This document shows positions 26,322 to 34,853 of a stretch of DNA of 64,000 nt, one piece after another. The stretch is taken from contig NZ_JBCJKP010000001.1 in assembly GCF_039503195.1 (NCBI RefSeq), forward strand, positions 3,782,001-3,846,000, in the 5' to 3' direction. A model generated the notes under the pieces. That model was not told the DNA's origin. It saw nothing but the letters and a program-made list of their open reading frames with translations, and did not search any database. The stretch is from Streptomyces mirabilis (GTDB lineage: Bacteria; Actinomycetota; Actinomycetes; Streptomycetales; Streptomycetaceae). Numbering within the stretch: position 1 is the first letter of the stretch; each line of letters starts with the position of its first letter. The translations under genes were made by a program, and so were the position numbers.

Positions 26322-27518
26322 TCAGTCCTTCGTGAGAGCGGTCGTACTGCTACCTAGAGTACGTGTCCCGGCGGCTCCAGGTTCCCGCCGGTCCTTCGCC
26401 AGGGGCACCCGCTCGGGCTCCCGGGGCGTACCGAAGAGCATGCGGCGGATGTCCGCGCGGGTCTGCCGCGCCGACTCGCGGGCGGCGGCCAGGGCCTGCC
26501 GTGTCACACGGCCCACGCCGCGCGCGGCCTCGGCGGCGGGCCGCAGGGCCGTGTCCCGGACGATGTGTCCGACCGGCGTCAGCACGCTGCGGTACACCCA
26601 ACGCACGGGCTCCACGAAGATCCACCGGAAGAGTCGTCCGAGGAACCGGCCGACGGCGAGCGAAAGGTGTCCGGCCACCCGCCAGGCGTGTCCGAGTGCG
26701 TCCCCGACCTCCCGCGCGACGACGGCGAGGACCCGCCCCACCGGCACGAGCACCCAGCGCCACAGGGCGAGCGCGGGCAGCACGAGCAGGACGCGCAGGG
26801 TCCAGTAGAGCGCGGCGCCGATCCCGGTGAAGATCATCCGTACGAGCCACCCGAGTCCGCGCGCCGCCCACGCGATCGCCCGCCCGGCGGGCGCGAGGAT
26901 CCACTCGTACAACCACAGTGCCGGTACGACGATCAGATGGCGGACCAGCCAGGCCATGACCCGGTACACCCCGAGCGCGACCGTCCCGAACCCGATCCCC
27001 AGGCCCCTGAGCAGCCAGGCGACGGCCCGCCCGAGAGGGGTCAGCACGCGGGCGTACACCCAGGCGATTACCGCGCCGATGCCACGGAGGACCCAGGCGA
27101 ACCCGGCGCCGAGACCTCGGAGGACCCAGGCGAACCCGGCGCCGATGCCACGCGCCACCCAGGCGATCGCGTGTCCGACCGGCGTGAGCACCGTCTCGTA
27201 CATCCACACGGCGGGCACGACGAGCAACACGTACCCGAGCCACGCCAGCGCCTTGCCGACCGGCACCACGGCGTACCGCCACAGCGTCACCCACGGCCAG
27301 ACGAACACCGCCCACGCCACCCACTGGAGCACCCGCCCCACGGGGCGCAGCACGACGTCCCGCAGAAACCTTCCGCCGACCACCAGGGCGTCCCACAGCA
27401 TGCGCACCGGCACGACGAGCACGAGGACGACGATCCGCACGGGCAGGCGGATCGCGACCGTGAGGCACCCCTCGGCCGGTACTGCGGGTCGCCCAGCAGG
27501 CGACTTTTCCAGATCCAT
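26322..27518 (-). CDS. Tryptophan-rich repeat membrane protein (unknown function)
   Basis: 398 residues made almost wholly of hydrophobic or amphipathic stretches with seven turns of the type P(V/L/A)G(R/K/H) at about residues 59, 86, 113, 161, 210, 259 and 315. Each is preceded by an aromatic segment such as LWRYAVVPVGK, VWMYETVLTPVGH or LWLYEWILAPAGR and followed by (A/V)(I/V)AWxARG(I/L)G. Between units two and four a short block (GAGFAWVLRG) is repeated twice, also at DNA level (27085-27150). The last ~70 residues are Arg-rich and cytosolic. I do not recognise the family. The repeats suggest re-entrant or membrane-surface helices, possibly multimer-forming. It follows the Mrr-TerD gene by 114 bp on the same strand. 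Confidence 0.75.
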   Translation of the reverse strand: MDLEKSPAGRPAVPAEGCLTVAIRLPVRIVVLVLVVPVRMLWDALVVGGRFLRDVVLRPVGRVLQWVAWAVFVWPWVTLWRYAVVPVGKALAWLGYVLLVVPAVWMYETVLTPVGHAIAWVARGIGAGFAWVLRGLGAGFAWVLRGIGAVIAWVYARVLTPLGRAVAWLLRGLGIGFGTVALGVYRVMAWLVRHLIVVPALWLYEWILAPAGRAIAWAARGLGWLVRMIFTGIGAALYWTLRVLLVLPALALWRWVLVPVGRVLAVVAREVGDALGHAWRVAGHLSLAVGRFLGRLFRWIFVEPVRWVYRSVLTPVGHIVRDTALRPAAEAARGVGRVTRQALAAARESARQTRADIRRMLFGTPREPERVPLAKDRREPGAAGTRTLGSSTTALTKD

Positions 27519-27632
27519 ACCGACGTAGACGCGTCAGGGCGCCATCTGGATGCACGCTCCTGAGGCCGGTTGCGCTCCCGTCGAAGCTCCTGGCGATCGC
27601 GCCGTCGTGCCCGGTCCGGAAACAGTCGGGGT

Positions 27633-29786
27633 TCAGTCCACTTCGATGCCGTACTCCCTGATGAGCTCTTCCAGGCCGCCCGTGTACCCCTTGCCGCCGA
27701 CCACGAAGTCCCAGTCGCCGCCCGTACGACGGCGGAAGGACCCGAGGACCAGCGCGGTCTCGTGGGCGCGGCCGTCGGACACGTCGAGTCGACCGAGCTC
27801 GGTCCCCGATCGGTCCAGCAGCCGGATGCCCGCCTCGGTGAAGCCGGACAGATCGGCTCCGGGGTTGGCCTCCGGGTCGACCGCCGCGACGAGCACGAGC
27901 CGGTCGGCCCGCTCCGGCAGGGTGTCGAACGACACCCGGACGGCCGCCTTGTCCGGTGCGGTGGCGTCGAGAGCGCGGACCGTGCCGTCGGGGGTCCGGG
28001 GATTGTTGAAGAAGACGAAGTGGTCGTCGCTCAGGGCCCGGTTGCCGTGGCAGACGAGCGCGCACACGTCCAGGGCGACCTGGCCGGCCCAGAACATGCC
28101 GAGCCTGTTCCAGTCGTCCCCGCCGTCCCTCTCGTCCCCGCCTTCCCTCTCGTCCACCGCGTCGGGCGTGCGGGGAGCGGGAACCGGGCGGCCGGCGTTT
28201 CCGAGCCGCCCGCGCAGCCCGTGGCGGTGCAGCAGGTCGACGAGTTCGCCGCCCGCCACGAGTTCCAGGGGCTTACCGCTGGCGAAGGCGTGCGATCCCG
28301 GGCCGAAGCCGGAGGTCGTGACGAGAACCCCCTTGTTGGCGCCCGCGTCCTGGACCGTGCCGAACAGGTCCCGGACGGCGGTCGGAGGCACGGTGTTGCG
28401 ATAACGCTTCACCTGGACGACGATCTTGCCGCCGCGGATCGGGGTCGGATCCAGCGCGTCGACGTCCACACCGCCGTCGTTCGAACGCTGGGTCGTCACC
28501 GCCCGCATGCCCATCGCGCGGAACAGCTCCGCGACCAGCGCCTCGAAGGCGATCGGATCCATCTCGTACAGATCCGGCTCGTCCAGGTCCGGCGCGTTCA
28601 GGTCCGACCCGTCCAGGTTCGCCCCCTGCGCACCCCCGTGGGTGACGACGCCGTTGCCGATGTCCTCGGGGTGGCGGCCCGGACGTACCGCCGCGCGCTG
28701 GTCGGGGCGTGCCGACAGCTGCCCCCGGAGCCCGTCCACCAGACAGTCGACGGCGTTGACCTGCTCCAGCCGCAGTCGCGCGAAGACGGAACGCGGAGCC
28801 ATGACGGTGGCGAGGAAGATCCGCGCCTCCCTGCCGGTCGCCGGATCGTGATCGTCCACGAACCCGTTCAGCGCCACCGACTCCAGCACCCCGAACTCGT
28901 CCGCCGCGAAGAGCGCGTGCAGCACCAGGAGAACGCACTGCGCCAGTACGTCCCTGTACAAAGCACGGCTCTGCGCCGCCGACCGCGGCGTCTCCTTGTC
29001 CTGGTCCGCGGTGGGCATGTACCGCACCGACTTCACCTCGGGGACGACGCCGTACGTGGGCAGCTCCCAGTTCAGCACCAGTTGGCGTGCGGCCGGGTCG
29101 TAGGCCGCGGAAACCTGCCGGGGCAGGTCCGCGGGCCACGCGGAGGAGGCGTAGAGGGCCGCGGAGAAGTACTCCACCGTGGCGTCGGGGTCGCCGTCGC
29201 GCAGCCCCGCCGTCATCTCGGACACGGCGGCGTTGTGCCGGCCGACCTCCGCCTGCTGGGCCTCGGCCCGCCGCTGGTACTCCCGCTGGTAGGCCGCCAG
29301 TTGCTGCTGCCGACGGGCTTCCGCCGCCTGCGCGGCCTCCCGGTCACGCTCGAAGCGGGCCCGCGCGTCCGCCTGAGCCTGGGCACGCCGACCGGCGCCG
29401 AGCCCCCAACCGCCCTGGGCCTGGTAGTGGTTCGGATCAGGCATGGGCGTCGGATGCGCCAGCGGTCCCGGAGCGAAGGGCTCGACCCGCTGGGAACGGG
29501 TGAGTATGGCGGCCCGGAACGCGGGCGCCCGGCATCCGGCGGCCAGCACGCCCTGCAAGGAGGCGACCCGGGCCTCCAACTCCTCGGTCCGCCGCCGCGC
29601 ATCGGCCTCCCGCTGCTGTCGGTAGGCCGCCCGCTGTTCCTGTCGGCCGCGCGCCAACTCCCTCTGGAAGGAGCGCTCTTGTCGCTCCTGATCCCGCTGC
29701 TGTCTGGACTGCGCCGCCAACTGGCGCTGCTGCTGACGCTGTGCCTCAGCCCAGATACCGACCAACCCACTGGAGCGACGACTCAT
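27633..29786 (-). CDS. Coiled-coil / Mrr-like restriction endonuclease / TerD fusion protein
   Basis: 717 residues. Residues 10-80 and 130-190 are Gln/Arg/Glu-rich coiled coil. Residues 200-365 form an unassigned alpha/beta domain (VEYFSAALYASSAWP, LNGFVDDHDPATGREARIFL). Residues 389-409 are a DLxxPDL linker. Residues 410-520 are an Mrr_cat domain: FEALVAELFRAMGM, SNDGGVDVDA and GGKIVVQVKRY, giving the D...QxK nuclease site. Residues 568-715 are a TerD domain (LVCHGNRALSDDHFVFFNNP, DRLVLVAAVDP, IREYGIEVD). TerD domains bind calcium and belong to tellurite/stress systems, and their link to DNA-processing enzymes has been noted in comparative genomics. It is divergent from a second TerD gene, suggesting a paired response module. 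Confidence 0.85.
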   Translation of the reverse strand: MSRRSSGLVGIWAEAQRQQQRQLAAQSRQQRDQERQERSFQRELARGRQEQRAAYRQQREADARRRTEELEARVASLQGVLAAGCRAPAFRAAILTRSQRVEPFAPGPLAHPTPMPDPNHYQAQGGWGLGAGRRAQAQADARARFERDREAAQAAEARRQQQLAAYQREYQRRAEAQQAEVGRHNAAVSEMTAGLRDGDPDATVEYFSAALYASSAWPADLPRQVSAAYDPAARQLVLNWELPTYGVVPEVKSVRYMPTADQDKETPRSAAQSRALYRDVLAQCVLLVLHALFAADEFGVLESVALNGFVDDHDPATGREARIFLATVMAPRSVFARLRLEQVNAVDCLVDGLRGQLSARPDQRAAVRPGRHPEDIGNGVVTHGGAQGANLDGSDLNAPDLDEPDLYEMDPIAFEALVAELFRAMGMRAVTTQRSNDGGVDVDALDPTPIRGGKIVVQVKRYRNTVPPTAVRDLFGTVQDAGANKGVLVTTSGFGPGSHAFASGKPLELVAGGELVDLLHRHGLRGRLGNAGRPVPAPRTPDAVDEREGGDERDGGDDWNRLGMFWAGQVALDVCALVCHGNRALSDDHFVFFNNPRTPDGTVRALDATAPDKAAVRVSFDTLPERADRLVLVAAVDPEANPGADLSGFTEAGIRLLDRSGTELGRLDVSDGRAHETALVLGSFRRRTGGDWDFVVGGKGYTGGLEELIREYGIEVD

Positions 29787-29994
29787 GCTCTACAGGCCCT
29801 CCCCCGGAACTTCGGCGCCCTGCCACCGCACCGCCCCGGCCCCACAACCAGCAGTGATCACACGACTCTAGTCGGCGATCAGTGCCTCATGTATCCCCTT
29901 GTCCGCTTATGAAGGGACCCCTGCCGAGGGAACACCGCAAGCTGCATGCACACTTTGCCTGTCGCAGTCCCGCCTCCAAGAGGATGATCCACGC
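29787..29994. promoter_or_regulatory. Divergent promoter region of the two TerD-type genes
   Basis: 208 bp between the divergent starts, with AT-richer patches around 29850-29930. No gene and no clear operator was found. Shared control of both TerD genes is likely from the layout alone. Confidence 0.4.
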
Positions 29995-30579
29995 ATGATT
30001 ACGCTCACCAAAGAAGACGGCCCGGCGGATCTGGACGGAGTCACTCATCTGTCCATCGGAGTGTCCTGGGATCCCACCGCGGGCAGCAGCGGTGGAGTGA
30101 TGGGCGTACTCCGCCGCAAAACCGGCACCGACCTGGACCTGATCGCCATCGCGATGCAGGGCATGGACCCGGTGCGCCTGGCGGGCCTCGACTCACTCGA
30201 CCCCATGGGCAACGGCTCCCTGGTCCACAGCGGTGACAACCAGACCGGGCGCGGGGAGGGCGACGACGAGACGTTGACGGTCGAGTTCGCCCGCATACCG
30301 TCCAACATCACGTCGATCGTGTTCATCGCCGCCGCCTTCAAGAAGGGCAGCTCCTTCCAGAAGGCCCGCAACATCAGCTTCAAGGTGTACGACGCGACCG
30401 GCGGCACCACTCAGCAGGTCGCCGACATCTGGCCGAGCATGCTCACCCAGGACAACGGGTGCGCCGTGGCCAAGGCCGTTCGGGTCGACGGCAGCTGGAA
30501 GCTCGAGGTCATCAACGTGACCGGGAAGATCAAGCAGGGTGACGAGCACGCCCTGATGCGCTTCGCCGTCAGCAAGTAG
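29995..30579 (+). CDS. TerD family protein
   Basis: 194 residues from ATG at 29995 (AGAGGATG upstream); the open frame extends further left but without a ribosome site. The TerD fold is plain: ITLTKEDGPADLDGVTHLSI, GVSWDP, then the conserved middle SLVHSGDNQTGRGEGDDETL (Asp/Glu calcium site) and IVFIAAAFKKGSSFQKARNI. The end, VINVTGKIKQGDEHALMRFAV, also fits. TerD proteins bind Ca2+ and are tied to tellurite and general stress resistance and, in Streptomyces, to development. Divergent from the Mrr-TerD fusion. Confidence 0.92.
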   Translation: MITLTKEDGPADLDGVTHLSIGVSWDPTAGSSGGVMGVLRRKTGTDLDLIAIAMQGMDPVRLAGLDSLDPMGNGSLVHSGDNQTGRGEGDDETLTVEFARIPSNITSIVFIAAAFKKGSSFQKARNISFKVYDATGGTTQQVADIWPSMLTQDNGCAVAKAVRVDGSWKLEVINVTGKIKQGDEHALMRFAVSK

Positions 30580-30602
30580 TCCGCCATCAGTACGTGGGAT
30601 GC

Positions 30603-30634
30603 AGTACCCGGGGTCCTACAGGACCCCGGGTACT
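30603..30634. terminator. Perfect hairpin between convergent genes
   Basis: Fourteen-base arms (agtacccggggtcc / ggaccccgggtact) around loop taca, 24 bp past the terD stop and facing the 3' end of the permease-phosphatase gene. Confidence 0.85.
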
Positions 30635-30761
30635 ACGTGCGGTCGAGCTGCTGAGCGGCGAGAAAGGTGCAGGAGCGCCACATCGATCCCGCCCATGCCG
30701 GGCAGCGTAGGCCGATGTGACCGACAGGCACCGGCTCGGCCTCTTCGGACCTCGGGAGGTG

Positions 30762-31414
30762 CTACGGGCCGTCCGCCGGCGGCAGGTCCTGCTCGGTCCA
30801 GATCGTCTTGCCGGTGGGTGTGTAGCGCGTACCCCAGTGGTGGGTCATCTGGGCGATGATGAACAGCCCCCGGCCGCCCTCGTCGTCGTTCGCGGCGTGC
30901 CGCAGATTGGGCGTGGTGTGGCCGGTGTCGGAGACTTCGCAGATCAGGGTCCGGTCGCGGATCAGGCGCACCTGGATCGGGCCGCCGACGTAGCGGATGG
31001 CGTTGGTGACCAGTTCACTGACGATGAGCTCGCTGGCGAACGTCAGGTCGTCCAGCCCCCAGTCGCGGAGCTGCTTGCCGACGGCGGTGCGGATGGTGGC
31101 CACCGCCGCCGGGTCCGGGGGCAGCTCCCACTGGGTGAACTGGTTCCGGTCGAGCAGGCGTGTGCGGGCGACCAGCAGCGTCGCGTCCTCGTCCACGGCC
31201 CCGGGCAGCAGGGTGGTCACCGCCCGGTCGCACAGCTCTTCCAGAGACGCTCCGCAGTCGGCGAGGACCTGGGACAGCTGCGCGAGTCCGGCGGCAGGGC
31301 TGTCGGCCGCCTGGAGGAGGCCACCCGTGAAGAGGGCGACGAGACTGCCCGGCGGAAGCTCCAGGTCCGTGCTCTGGTAGGGCAGGCCACCGATTCCCAG
31401 CGGCGGTCCGGGGG
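30762..31414 (-). pseudogene. SpoIIE phosphatase end plus HATPase domain (3' part of a frame-broken gene)
   Basis: Frame-shifted continuation of the gene at 31217-33397. It starts at the point where that frame should read PPGPPLGIGGLPYQSTDLEL and continues with LPPGSLVALFTGGLLQA, the end of a PP2C/SpoIIE domain. A full serine-kinase-type HATPase follows (LTFASELIVSELVTNAIRYV, the N-box; CEVSDTGH, G1; GGRGLFIIAQMTHHWG, G2). There is no own ribosome site, so this part is expressed only if the missing base is an assembly error or if ribosomes slip. Such phosphatase/anti-sigma-kinase pairs act in partner-switching control of sigma factors. Confidence 0.8.
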
Positions 31415-33397
31415 CAGCTCCGGATGGTCGACGGCACCCGTGTGCGGCTCGACGACCACCAGTACCGACTCCCCGGCACGCGCCAGACTGCACTTCCCCG
31501 AGACGGGGTCGTACACCGCGTACAGGCAGGTCACGCCCAGGGCCTCGTCGGCCTGCGGCCTCAGGTGGCCCGGTCCCTGGCCGGCCCCGCGCTCGTGCGC
31601 GGTCTGCTCGACCAGGTCGTCCAGGCGGGACAGGAGCTCGTCCGGGCTCAGGTCCAGCCGGGCCAGGACGCGCACCCCCGTGCGCAAGCGGCCCATGGTG
31701 GCCGCGGCGCGCAGGCCGTGACCGAGCACGTCCCCGACGACCAGGCCGACCCGGGTGCCCGACAGGGGGATGAGGTCGTACCAGTCGCCGCCCACGCCGG
31801 ACCCGCTGTCGGCGGGCAGGTAACGGCTCGCCGCGTCCACGGCGGCGTGCGGCGGCAGGCGGCCCGGCAGCAGGCTCCGCTGGAGTTTGAGGGCCACGGC
31901 ATGGCCACGGGTGACCAGCGGCATCAGCAGGAGACCGAGCAGCAGGGCGCCCAGGCCCAGGACGGTGACCCCGCCCGTCCTCCCGATCAGCGGCAGGTCG
32001 ACGCTGGTCATGCCGTATCCGGGGTCCGCGTAGACGACGAAGGCGGCGTAGAGGAACAACAGGAGCATGATCAGCCCGCCGAGCCCAGGCAACACACCCT
32101 TGAAGACCAGGTCTCTGGCGCTGCGGGTGAGGACCTTGCGGTGGTACCAGACGCAGGCGAAGCCGGTCAGACCGTACTGGAACGCGATCGCGAGACCGAC
32201 TGCGTCGATCGAGTCGGCCAGGACGTTATGGCTGAACGACGCCAGCAGGACCAGCACGGCGATCGACACCACGCCCATGCCGACGGTTCCCCAGGTCGGG
32301 GTGAGGAACCTGCGGTGGACCCGGGCGAACCGGGCGGGGACGGCCTTGTGGACCGCCATGGAGAAGACGGTCCTGGCCAGGGGCAGGATGGTGGTCTCCG
32401 CGGAGGCCAACGCCGAGGTCAGCACCATCAGGATCAGCAGTCTCGACAGGAACAGCCCCGTCTCGTCGCTCCCGAACACGGCCGCGCCCAGTCCGGAGAA
32501 CACGTCGTTCTCGTTGCGCGTGTTGCCGAGCCCGATGCCCGAGGTGCCGACTCCCGCGAACGCCTGCGCCGAAGTGGACACCAGCCCGTACATGATCACG
32601 AGAAGCACGGTGGACATGACCGCGGCGCGCCCGGGGACACACCTGCTGTCGACGGTTTCCTCGTTGACCGCGAACGCGGTGTCCCACCCCCAGTAGATGA
32701 AGACCCCCGCGAGGATGCCCGAGGTCAGCGCCGTTGCCGAGGGCACCTCGAACGGATTGAACCAGGAGGCGGAGACGTGGATCGCCGTCGGGGGAGGGTC
32801 GGTGTAGACCTTGACCAGCGCGGCGACGGCGAACAGGACGAGCATCACCACTTCCAGGCACAGCAGCCAGCGCTGGACAGCCGCCGAGAACTCGATGCCG
32901 ACGTAGCAGATCGCGGTCAGCACGACGATCCAGGCGATGCCCGCCACGGTGGTCCACAGCCGGTTCTCCGCCAGTCCGTCCAGGCCCACCAGCCGGAAGC
33001 CGTAGGCGGCGGCGACCTCGGCGAGGCTCGCCATGACGATGATGTTGGCGACGATGAGGCCCCAGCCGCCCATCCAGCCGGTGCGCGGTCCGAAGGCGCG
33101 GGTGGCCCAGGTGAAGGTGGTCCCGCAGTCGGCGTTGCTCGCGTTCAGTTCCCGGAAGGCGTACGCGACCAGCAGCATCGGGATGAACGCCAGCATGGTG
33201 ACGATCGGGGCCTGCAGCCCGACCCCGGCCACGATGAGGCCCAGCGTGGCGGCCAGGCTGAACGCCGGGCCGGTCGAGGCCAGGCCCATGGCCACCGAGG
33301 AGAACATGCCCAGGGCGTCGTTCTTGAGCCCCTTCCGGCCGCACCCCGTCCCGGGAGCGGGGCGGCCGGCGGACTCGGCGCCGCCAAAGTGCCTCAC
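31217..33397 (-). CDS. APC-family amino acid permease fused to SpoIIE-type PP2C phosphatase (5' part of a frame-broken gene)
   Basis: From a GTG at 33397 (weak GGA site). Residues ~20-510 are an amino-acid/polyamine permease with about 12 membrane helices: GLKNDALGMFSSVAMGLAST, CGTTFTWATRAFGPRTGWMG, IYWGWDTAFAVNEETVDSR. The last helix runs directly into a PP2C SpoIIE domain: ALKLQRSLLPGRLPPHAAVD, ASRYLPADSGSGVGGDWYD, VGLVVGDVLGHGLRAAATMG. The frame is lost at the C-tract 31410-31414, where one extra C would restore a product of about 878 residues ending at 30762. As it stands translation runs into a junk tail and stops at 31217. The permease-phosphatase-HATPase order is unusual: a transporter reading into a sigma-control module. 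Confidence 0.8.
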   Translation of the reverse strand: MRHFGGAESAGRPAPGTGCGRKGLKNDALGMFSSVAMGLASTGPAFSLAATLGLIVAGVGLQAPIVTMLAFIPMLLVAYAFRELNASNADCGTTFTWATRAFGPRTGWMGGWGLIVANIIVMASLAEVAAAYGFRLVGLDGLAENRLWTTVAGIAWIVVLTAICYVGIEFSAAVQRWLLCLEVVMLVLFAVAALVKVYTDPPPTAIHVSASWFNPFEVPSATALTSGILAGVFIYWGWDTAFAVNEETVDSRCVPGRAAVMSTVLLVIMYGLVSTSAQAFAGVGTSGIGLGNTRNENDVFSGLGAAVFGSDETGLFLSRLLILMVLTSALASAETTILPLARTVFSMAVHKAVPARFARVHRRFLTPTWGTVGMGVVSIAVLVLLASFSHNVLADSIDAVGLAIAFQYGLTGFACVWYHRKVLTRSARDLVFKGVLPGLGGLIMLLLFLYAAFVVYADPGYGMTSVDLPLIGRTGGVTVLGLGALLLGLLLMPLVTRGHAVALKLQRSLLPGRLPPHAAVDAASRYLPADSGSGVGGDWYDLIPLSGTRVGLVVGDVLGHGLRAAATMGRLRTGVRVLARLDLSPDELLSRLDDLVEQTAHERGAGQGPGHLRPQADEALGVTCLYAVYDPVSGKCSLARAGESVLVVVEPHTGAVDHPELPPDRRWESVACPTRARTWSFRRAVSSPSSRVASSRRPTALPPDSRSCPRSSPTAERLWKSCATGR

Positions 33398-33665
33398 ACT
33401 TGATTCCAACGCCGGGCCGCTCCCCTCCGCAACAGCGCGGGGCCAACCGAAAGGCCCGTACCGGACTCGGACCCACTCCACCGGGGAGTGGAAGTCCACC
33501 GCTGAGCGGAAGTCCGAGGCACCACTGAGCCAATGTCCGAGGCACCTCCGGGCACAGCCGTTGCGGACCGGTGAGGGACGCCACACATGGGGCCGACCAG
33601 TGGCGCGCGAACGCCGAGGGGGCTACCGTCGACAGGGAGAACGACCGGTCTTCCTACCTCTGAAA

Positions 33666-34349
33666 GTTGCCCGCGAGGGCGCCTCCGTGGCCCTGGTCGG
33701 TCGGCGCGAGGAACGGCTCACCGACCTCGCCGCGGAAATCACCGGCGCCGGCGGCAAGGCCCTGGTCGTGCCCGCCGACATCACCACCGCCCAGGCCGCC
33801 GCGGAAGCGGTCGAGCGGACCGTCGAGGGCCTGGGCCGCCTGGACACGCTGGTCAACAACGCCGGCCTGATGCTGCTCGGCCCCGCCCCCAGCGCGGACC
33901 TGAACGACTGGCGGCGCATGATCGACATCAACCTCATGGGCCTGATGTACACCGCCCACGCAGCCGTCCCCCACCTGGTCAAGGCTGCCGCCGAGGAGCC
34001 GCGTCAGGTCGCCGACATCGTCAACATCGGCTCGCTCGCCGGCCGCAACGCCTACGCCATGTCCGCCGTGTACAGCGCCACCAAGTTCGGCGTCGGTGCC
34101 TTCAGCGAGGCACTGCGTCAGGAACTGGCACGCCAGCACGTCCGCGTGTCCGTCATCGAGCCGGGCAGCGTCGACACCGAACTGCGTACGCACAACCCCG
34201 ACGTCATCCAGCAGCACATCGTCGCCGCCCTGGGCGACATCGAGCGGCTGCAGAGCCGGGACATCGCCGACACCGTCGGCTACATCGTCACCCGCCCCCG
34301 GCACGTGGCCGTCGCCGAGTTGCTCGTACGCCCCACCGAGCAGGCCTGA
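33666..34349 (+). pseudogene. SDR family oxidoreductase, 5'-truncated
   Basis: The frame reads AREGASVALVGRREERLTDL, VVPADITTAQAAAEAV, LDTLVNNAGLMLLG, the active site YSATKFGVGAFSEALRQEL (Tyr-x3-Lys) and VSVIEPGSVDTELRTHN, a classical short-chain dehydrogenase. The whole first strand and the glycine-rich cofactor loop (TGxxxGIG) are missing: upstream sequence is unrelated and has no start or ribosome site joined to it. About 30 residues are lost, including the NAD(P) site, so it is a pseudogene. The intact 3' end is followed 44 bp later by the start of a second broken gene. Confidence 0.82.
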
Positions 34350-34392
34350 ACACCGAGCCCGTGGCCAACTCCGCAGCACACACGGAGTCGTG

Positions 34393-34530
34393 ATGGCGAT
34401 GAGGCGGATCCTCGCCGTGGCAACCAACCAGGCGACCTACGGGACTGACCCCCATCGGACCGGACTGTGGATCGGAGAGCTGGTTCACTTCCACGCCGGG
34501 GTCCGCCAGGCGGGCTTCGAGGTCGCGCCC
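34393..34530 (+). pseudogene. DJ-1/PfpI-family protein, N-terminal fragment
   Basis: ATG at 34393 has a good GGAG site five bases upstream and reads MAMRRILAVATNQATYG, then TGLWIGELVHFHAGVRQAGF, the beginning of a DJ-1/PfpI class I glutamine-amidotransferase-like protein. After about 45 residues homology stops and the frame becomes the antisense of a minus-strand frame. It was probably the downstream partner of the SDR gene; the 3' end was removed by a deletion or insertion. Confidence 0.65.
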
Positions 34531-34853
34531 CAAGGACGCGCGTCTTCGGGCTCGTCGGCGTCTGCGGTAGCCGGATGTCCAGCCGGCCGAGTTCGTCCAC
34601 CGGCCGGACGTAACCGGGATCGTCCTCGGGCCGGGGCCGAGGTGCCCGCTGGGACGTCCACTCGGAAGCCGTCACGTCGTTCCTCGGGCCAGCGCGCGTC
34701 GATGGCGAGGGCCGCGGCCGTGCAGTCAGGGCATTCATCACGGTAACCACCGCCCCACATGCCGAACGGGGGGCCGGTCATGTCCGGCTTCTCGATCCCG
34801 CAGAGCGTCTTGTGGAAGTAGCCGTATGCGTGCCGGCCGACGTCCGGCAGCAT
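34485..34853 (-). pseudogene. Remnant of a small Cys-rich hypothetical gene
   Basis: The minus-strand frame reads WEIRWEAAWTDM just upstream of the ATG and then HAYGYFHKTLCGIEKPDM, GPPFGMWGGGYRDECPDC and TAAALAIDARWPEERRD. The CxxxxxxxC-type and CPDC pairs with good codon use look like a genuine small zinc-binding-type protein. An in-frame stop lies at about 34914-34916 without a start after it, and the C-terminal part runs over the DJ-1 fragment, so the gene looks 5'-damaged. Function unknown. Confidence 0.4.

Noticed and set aside
21096..26357. 1753-codon plus-strand open frame opposite rne and the TIGR03936 gene
   Set aside because: It is produced by extreme GC skew of codon positions in rne. 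It crosses two minus-strand genes with clear family motifs and contains only Gly/Leu/Arg low-complexity sequence.
31424..33403. 659-codon plus-strand open frame rich in Asp/Gly/Gln/His
   Set aside because: Antisense of the permease-phosphatase gene; composition is a mirror of hydrophobic codons rather than a protein.
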